DNA of 64,000 bases, from contig NZ_CP017755.1 in NCBI RefSeq assembly GCF_001854325.1, positions 3,100,001-3,164,000 on the forward strand. The letters are read 5' to 3'. Source of the stretch: Cupriavidus malaysiensis (GTDB lineage: Bacteria > Pseudomonadota > Gammaproteobacteria > Burkholderiales > Burkholderiaceae). How positions within the stretch are numbered: the first letter of the stretch is position 1; each line of letters opens with the position of its first letter. Below, in pieces: positions 60,338-64,000 of the stretch. A program made the translations under genes and the position numbers. The notes under the pieces are model-generated. The model was given only the letters and a program-made list of their open reading frames with translations, did not search any database and was not told where the DNA came from.

Positions 60338-61966
60338 TCAGTACACGTCGCGCCGGTACCGCCCCGTTTCGCCCAGGCGCGTCAGCGTGTAGTCGCCCAG
60401 CGCTTCGGCCAGCGCCGCGTGGACGCCGGCGGCCATGCCCTGCAGGCTGCCGCAGACGTAGATGGCGGCCCCGGCCTCGATCCAGGCGCGCACGTCGGCG
60501 GCGTTGGCGCGCAGCGCGTCCTGCACGTAGCGCAGCGGTCCGCCATCGCGCGAGAACACGCGGTCCAGCCGTTCGAGCGTGCCGTCGGCCTGCCAGGCGG
60601 CGAGTTCGTCGGCGTAGAGGCTGTCATGGGCGGCGGTGCGTTCGCCGAACAGCAGCCAGTTGCGCCGGCTGCCGGCGGCGGCGCGGGCTTTCAAGTGGGC
60701 GCGCAGGCCGGCCAGTCCGGTGCCGTTGCCGACCAGCAGCAGCGGCACTTCGTGCGCGACCGGATGGAAGGCGCGGTTGCTGCGCACGCGCAGCGCGATG
60801 CGCGCGTCGGCCGGCGCGTGCTCGGTGAGCCAGCCGGAGGCGAGGCCGAGGCGGCCGTCCGCATGGCGGGTCTGGCGCACCAGCAGTTCGAGGCGGCCGT
60901 CGGCCGGCAGCGAGGCGATGGAGTACTCGCGATGGGGCAGCGCCGGCAGCGTGTCGACCAGTTGCTGCGGCGGCAGGCCGCGCATGGTGTCGAAGGCGGC
61001 TTCGGGCAGCGGCAGGCGCGTCGCCAGCGCCGCCGCCAGCACCGTGTCCTCGCCGTCGCAGCGCACCGGCGTCGCCGCCTCCAGGCCAAGGCGCGCCAGC
61101 AGCGCGTCCACTTCGCCGGGTGCGCGGCAGGGGCCGATCTCGGCAATGTCGCCGGCCTGCCAGGCCAGGGCCCCGGGCGTGCCGGGCACTTCCGGCGCTT
61201 CCGGCACCAGCGCGAGATGGAAGACCGGCTCGCCGGGACTGCCGGGATTGAGCAGGCGCCGCTCGGCCAGGCGCCAGCGCGCGTAGCGCGGGCGTTCCCA
61301 GTCGGCGATCTCGGCGCCGCCGCCCAGCGCGGACAGGTGGTTCTGCCAGTGGCGCAACGCGCCGGCGTCGCCGTTGTCGACCTCGACCATGTCGAACAGC
61401 GGCTGCGCCTGCTGCTTGTGCAGCCAGGCCTCGAGCGTGCGGCCGAAGCCGCAGAAACGCGCATAGCTGCTGTCGCCCAGCGCGAGGATGCCGTAGCGCA
61501 GCGGGGCCAGTCCCGCCGCGCCGGCACCGGAGAGGAAGCGGCGCATGAAGCCGGAGGCGCTGTCGGGGGCGTCGCCCTCGCCGGTGGTGCTGACCACGAA
61601 CAGTGCCTGCCGGCAGGCCGCCAGGCCCGCGCCATCGAGATCGGCGAAGGACAGCAGGCGCACCGGCTGGCCGGCACCGCGCAGCGCCTGCGCGGTCTGC
61701 TCGGCGATCTGTTCGGCAAAGCCGGTCTGGCTGGCATAGGCCACCAGGGTCGGCACGGTACCTTCGCCGTCCGCACCGCCGCGCGCGGCGGCCCTGGCCT
61801 GCCGGCGCGCCAGGTGGCGCGCGGCGATCACGCCGCAGAAGCCGGCATAGGCCAGCACCACGCCGGCGGCGGCCACGCCGCGCGACTGCGCCAGGCCGGC
61901 CAGCGCGACGCCGGCGGACATGGCCGCGGCGGACCATGCCGCCGGCGCAAGCACAGGGAATCTCAT
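60338..61966 (-). CDS. membrane-anchored flavodoxin/FNR reductase (CysJ-like)
   Basis: 542 aa from the ATG at 61966, overlapping the ApbE stop (ATGA). Two N-terminal hydrophobic segments (about residues 8-50), a flavodoxin domain (about 72-215: YASQTGFAEQIAEQTAQAL, VVSTTGEGDAPDS, LGDSSYARFCGFGR), then an FNR module with REYSIASLP (FAD), LVGNGTGLAGLRAHLK and YVCGSLQGMAAGV (NADPH). It should pass electrons from cytoplasmic NADPH toward the membrane. Unlike CysJ it has no cysI partner; it sits with apbE and a DUF4198 gene. Confidence 0.9.
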   Translation of the reverse strand: MRFPVLAPAAWSAAAMSAGVALAGLAQSRGVAAAGVVLAYAGFCGVIAARHLARRQARAAARGGADGEGTVPTLVAYASQTGFAEQIAEQTAQALRGAGQPVRLLSFADLDGAGLAACRQALFVVSTTGEGDAPDSASGFMRRFLSGAGAAGLAPLRYGILALGDSSYARFCGFGRTLEAWLHKQQAQPLFDMVEVDNGDAGALRHWQNHLSALGGGAEIADWERPRYARWRLAERRLLNPGSPGEPVFHLALVPEAPEVPGTPGALAWQAGDIAEIGPCRAPGEVDALLARLGLEAATPVRCDGEDTVLAAALATRLPLPEAAFDTMRGLPPQQLVDTLPALPHREYSIASLPADGRLELLVRQTRHADGRLGLASGWLTEHAPADARIALRVRSNRAFHPVAHEVPLLLVGNGTGLAGLRAHLKARAAAGSRRNWLLFGERTAAHDSLYADELAAWQADGTLERLDRVFSRDGGPLRYVQDALRANAADVRAWIEAGAAIYVCGSLQGMAAGVHAALAEALGDYTLTRLGETGRYRRDVY

Positions 61967-63033
61967 GACAGCATGGCCTCGAAGGCCGGGCTGAGGCGCT
62001 CCTCGAAGCCGTGCGGCGTGCGCAGCAGGAAGCGCGCCGCGAGCTGCCGGCCGCGCGCGAACGCCAGGCCGGCTTCCGGGCCCAGCACGGTCAGCGCGGT
62101 CGACAGGGCGTCGGCCAGCATGCATTCGGCATGCAGCACCGTGACCGAGGCCAGCGCGTGGCTGGCCGGATAGCCGGTGCGGGGGTCGAGCGTGTGGGCA
62201 TAGCGGCGGCCGCCGCAATCGAAGTAGCGGCGGTAGTCGCCCGAGGTGGCCACCGCCAGGCCGTAGAGCGCGACCAGCGTGCGGGCGCCGCCCGTATCCG
62301 CGGCGGGCGTTTCCAGCTCCACCCACCACGGCGTGCCATCGGGCTTGGTGCCCGCGCCGCGCAGTTCGCCGCCGATCTCCACCAGGTGGTGCGGCAGGCC
62401 GAGCGCCGCCAGCCGGCGCGAGACCGCGTCCACGGCGAAGCCTTTGGCGATGGCGCACAGGTCGAGCGAAAGGCCGCCGGGCTGCTGCAGGCGGCGCTCG
62501 GCCGCGTCGAAGCCGACGCGTTGCCAGCCGCAGCGCGCGCGTGCCAGCTCGACCTCGGCCGGCGCGGGCGGCGTGCTGCGCCGTGGCGCCGGCCCGAAGC
62601 CCCACAGGTCGACCAGCGGGCCCGCGCTCGGGTCATAGGCGCCGCCGCTGTCGCGCGCCACCTGCAGCGCGCAGGCGACCACCGCGGCCGCGTCGGCGGG
62701 CAGGGTCAGCCAGGTGCCGGGCGCGGCGCGGTTGTAGCGGCCGATGTCGGAATCCCCGCGCCAGTTGCTCATCTGCGCGACCACGCCGGCGAGCACGCCG
62801 TCGATGGCGGCCTGCACGGCGTCGGTGCTTTCGCCCCCTGCCAAGCCTTCCACCGCGTCCATGCCTTGCGCACCGTCCGCGACGCCGGTGCCCGCCCGCG
62901 CGGGCAGCGCCGCCAGGACCGACCAGGTGGTCCCCATCGCTTCGCCCTGCCAGCGGCACAGGCGCGCGCCGGGCGCGTGCGGTGGCGGTGCCTGGCCGGC
63001 CGCGGGCGAGAGGGGAATGAGGACGCGGTTCAT
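61963..63033 (-). CDS. apbE: FAD:protein FMN transferase (ApbE family)
   Basis: 356 aa from the ATG at 63033. ApbE marks: AMGTTWSV near the start, MSNWRGDSDIGRYNRA (family MSxYxxxSEIxRxN), DLWGFGP, DLCAIAKGFAVDAV (DxxGxxKGYxxD) and HTLDPRTGYPA, the Mg/FAD site. No clear Sec signal or lipobox is visible. ApbE links FMN by a phosphodiester to Thr/Ser of target redox proteins. Its partner here may be a membrane protein outside the window. Short GGGACGGTGC repeats lie just upstream. Confidence 0.9.
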   Translation of the reverse strand: MNRVLIPLSPAAGQAPPPHAPGARLCRWQGEAMGTTWSVLAALPARAGTGVADGAQGMDAVEGLAGGESTDAVQAAIDGVLAGVVAQMSNWRGDSDIGRYNRAAPGTWLTLPADAAAVVACALQVARDSGGAYDPSAGPLVDLWGFGPAPRRSTPPAPAEVELARARCGWQRVGFDAAERRLQQPGGLSLDLCAIAKGFAVDAVSRRLAALGLPHHLVEIGGELRGAGTKPDGTPWWVELETPAADTGGARTLVALYGLAVATSGDYRRYFDCGGRRYAHTLDPRTGYPASHALASVTVLHAECMLADALSTALTVLGPEAGLAFARGRQLAARFLLRTPHGFEERLSPAFEAMLS

Positions 63034-63098
63034 CGGAGCGGGTGCGGGACGGGACGGTGCGGGACGGTGCGGGACGGCCGCCGCCGTCCCGGCGCGGC

Positions 63099-63959
63099 TT
63101 ACTGCGGCAGGACTTCCACGGTGGCGGCGTAGCTCGCGCGGCGCTGCCTGGCCGGCGCGATGGTGGCCTTGTCGTCGCGCACGTCGGCTTCCAGCCAGTA
63201 CATGCCGGCGGACGGCCACTTGACGCTGAACTTGCCTTCGCCGTCGGTGGTGGCGTGGAGTTCGTTGAGCTGGTCGCGGTAGCGGATGCCGCCCGGCACC
63301 ACGTCGACCTTGACGTTGGCCGCGGGCTTGCCGTCGAGCAGCAGGCGGAAGCTGGCGGCATCGCCGGCGACGAGATCGTTCGGGTGCGTGATCGGCACCA
63401 GTTCGAGGCCGTGCCCGGTGGGCTTGAGCGCGTCGCCACCCGGCTTGCCGGCGGTGACGAAGGTCTCGACGCGGCCTTCGGCCTGGGTCACCTGCAGGTC
63501 CTGCGCGTTGGCCGGCACTTCCTTGGCGAAGGCCTCGGCGGTACCGCGCCAGCGCTTGGCCTGGCCATCCACCTTGTAGCTGGCGAACAGGCCGCTGTTG
63601 ACCACCGCCACGCGGTAGGTGCCGGGCTTGTCCAGGCGCACGTCGAAGGTGCTGCGGTAGCGGCCGGTGGAAGCGTTCTCGGCCTTGGCGGCGGCGCCGT
63701 CGGGGGCGGTCACGGCCAGGCCGTCCAGGCGCAGCGGGAAATGCTCGAAGTAGAACAGGTCGTTCGAGACGGCGGCATCCACGGTCACCCAGGCGTCGCT
63801 GCCCGACAGCACGGTGGCCGAGGGCAGCAGCCACTGGCGGTGCGCGTGGGCGGCCAGCGGCGCCAGCGCGGCCAGGGCCAGCACGGCCACGCGGGTGGCC
63901 AGGCGCCGCGCGGGCCGGGCGGACGGATGGGACGGGTGGAGGCGTGCGGAAGTCTTCAT
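63099..63959 (-). CDS. DUF4198 periplasmic protein (metal-transport associated)
   Basis: 286 aa. Signal peptide about residues 1-40 (RVAVLALAALAPLAAHAHRQW). The mature start HRQWLLPSATVLSG is typical of DUF4198 (NikK/CbiK-like family), followed by a region with DKPGTYRVAVVNSGLFASYK and a C-terminal Ig-like (bacterial transthyretin-like) domain DGKPAANVKVDVVPGG. Members occur with nickel/cobalt or iron transport genes, but binding of metal is not proven here. It is the first gene in view of the reductase/ApbE operon, which probably extends to the right. Confidence 0.87.
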   Translation of the reverse strand: MKTSARLHPSHPSARPARRLATRVAVLALAALAPLAAHAHRQWLLPSATVLSGSDAWVTVDAAVSNDLFYFEHFPLRLDGLAVTAPDGAAAKAENASTGRYRSTFDVRLDKPGTYRVAVVNSGLFASYKVDGQAKRWRGTAEAFAKEVPANAQDLQVTQAEGRVETFVTAGKPGGDALKPTGHGLELVPITHPNDLVAGDAASFRLLLDGKPAANVKVDVVPGGIRYRDQLNELHATTDGEGKFSVKWPSAGMYWLEADVRDDKATIAPARQRRASYAATVEVLPQ

Positions 63960-64000
63960 GGTCGTGCTCCTCGTGATGGCGCGATGGCGTGATGGCGGCG

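Noticed and set aside
60338..61966. Sulfite reductase alpha subunit (cysJ) for sulfur assimilation
   Set aside because: It has membrane helices, lacks cysI and other cys genes nearby, and is translationally coupled to apbE.

Overview
The window is high-GC (roughly 65-70 %) DNA of Cupriavidus/Ralstonia-type Burkholderiaceae character. The evidence is several Bug/TctC-type binding proteins, a betaproteobacterial trimeric porin, many LysR/TetR/GntR/IclR regulators next to small catabolic operons, and GC-rich third codon positions. It looks like an accessory, metabolically versatile replicon region. I saw no rRNA, tRNA, CRISPR array, transposase or integrase. Taxonomy is inferred from gene types only.

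Layout. (a) 1-4,770: a GlxA-like regulator cut by the window edge, a dienelactone-hydrolase-like enzyme, a LysR regulator, a cupin/GNAT/XRE-cupin set with a clear operator dyad, and a second GNAT. (b) 4,780-15,699: a seven-gene leftward operon (GPH transporter, GH3 beta-glucosidase, porin, membrane-anchored formylglycine-generating enzyme, exported sulfatase, SDR, SMP-30 lactonase) facing a TetR regulator across a perfect 9-bp dyad. It reads as a complete path for capture, desulfation, hydrolysis and oxidation of a sulfated glycoside. (c) 15,724-19,910: (R)-3-hydroxybutyrate utilisation, with an HbcR-like sigma54 activator, GntP-type permease and bdhA, and a visible sigma54 promoter and repeated GTCTC-N6-GAGAC dyads. 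(d) 20,494-22,287: a chemoreceptor. (e) 22,429-28,751: an organosulfur cluster (PLP C-S lyase-like enzyme, Bug receptor, four-domain rhodanese, thiol dioxygenase, divergent LysR). (f) 28,859-33,609: GntR/amidase/Bug operon, then an isolated TetR gene with its own operator.

(g) 33,586 to about 42,330: an island of visibly lower GC with eight tightly packed leftward genes (Nudix, sugar nucleotidyltransferase, epimerase, DegT/StrS aminotransferase, divergent FabD-like acyltransferase, PP2C-like phosphatase, MATE exporter, quinone reductase-like MDR). It resembles a small biosynthetic cluster for an acylated amino-sugar-type product, although no glycosyltransferase is present. It is the most unusual system in the window.

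(h) 42,393-49,551: lipoprotein, CRP-like regulator divergent from a Coq4 homologue, an NTF2-like relic, OYE-family reductase, YciI protein, a polar amino acid ABC importer without its ATPase gene, and a 33-aa membrane peptide overlapping a Cys4 zinc-ribbon gene. (i) 49,585-60,177: penicillin-acylase-family enzyme divergent from an IclR-led catabolic operon (cyclase, ABC binding protein, Ltp2-like thiolase, DUF35 partner, decayed Bug gene, ADP-forming acyl-CoA synthetase). (j) 60,338-63,959: membrane flavodoxin/FNR reductase, ApbE flavin transferase and a DUF4198 protein, a redox/metal-linked operon that continues to the right.
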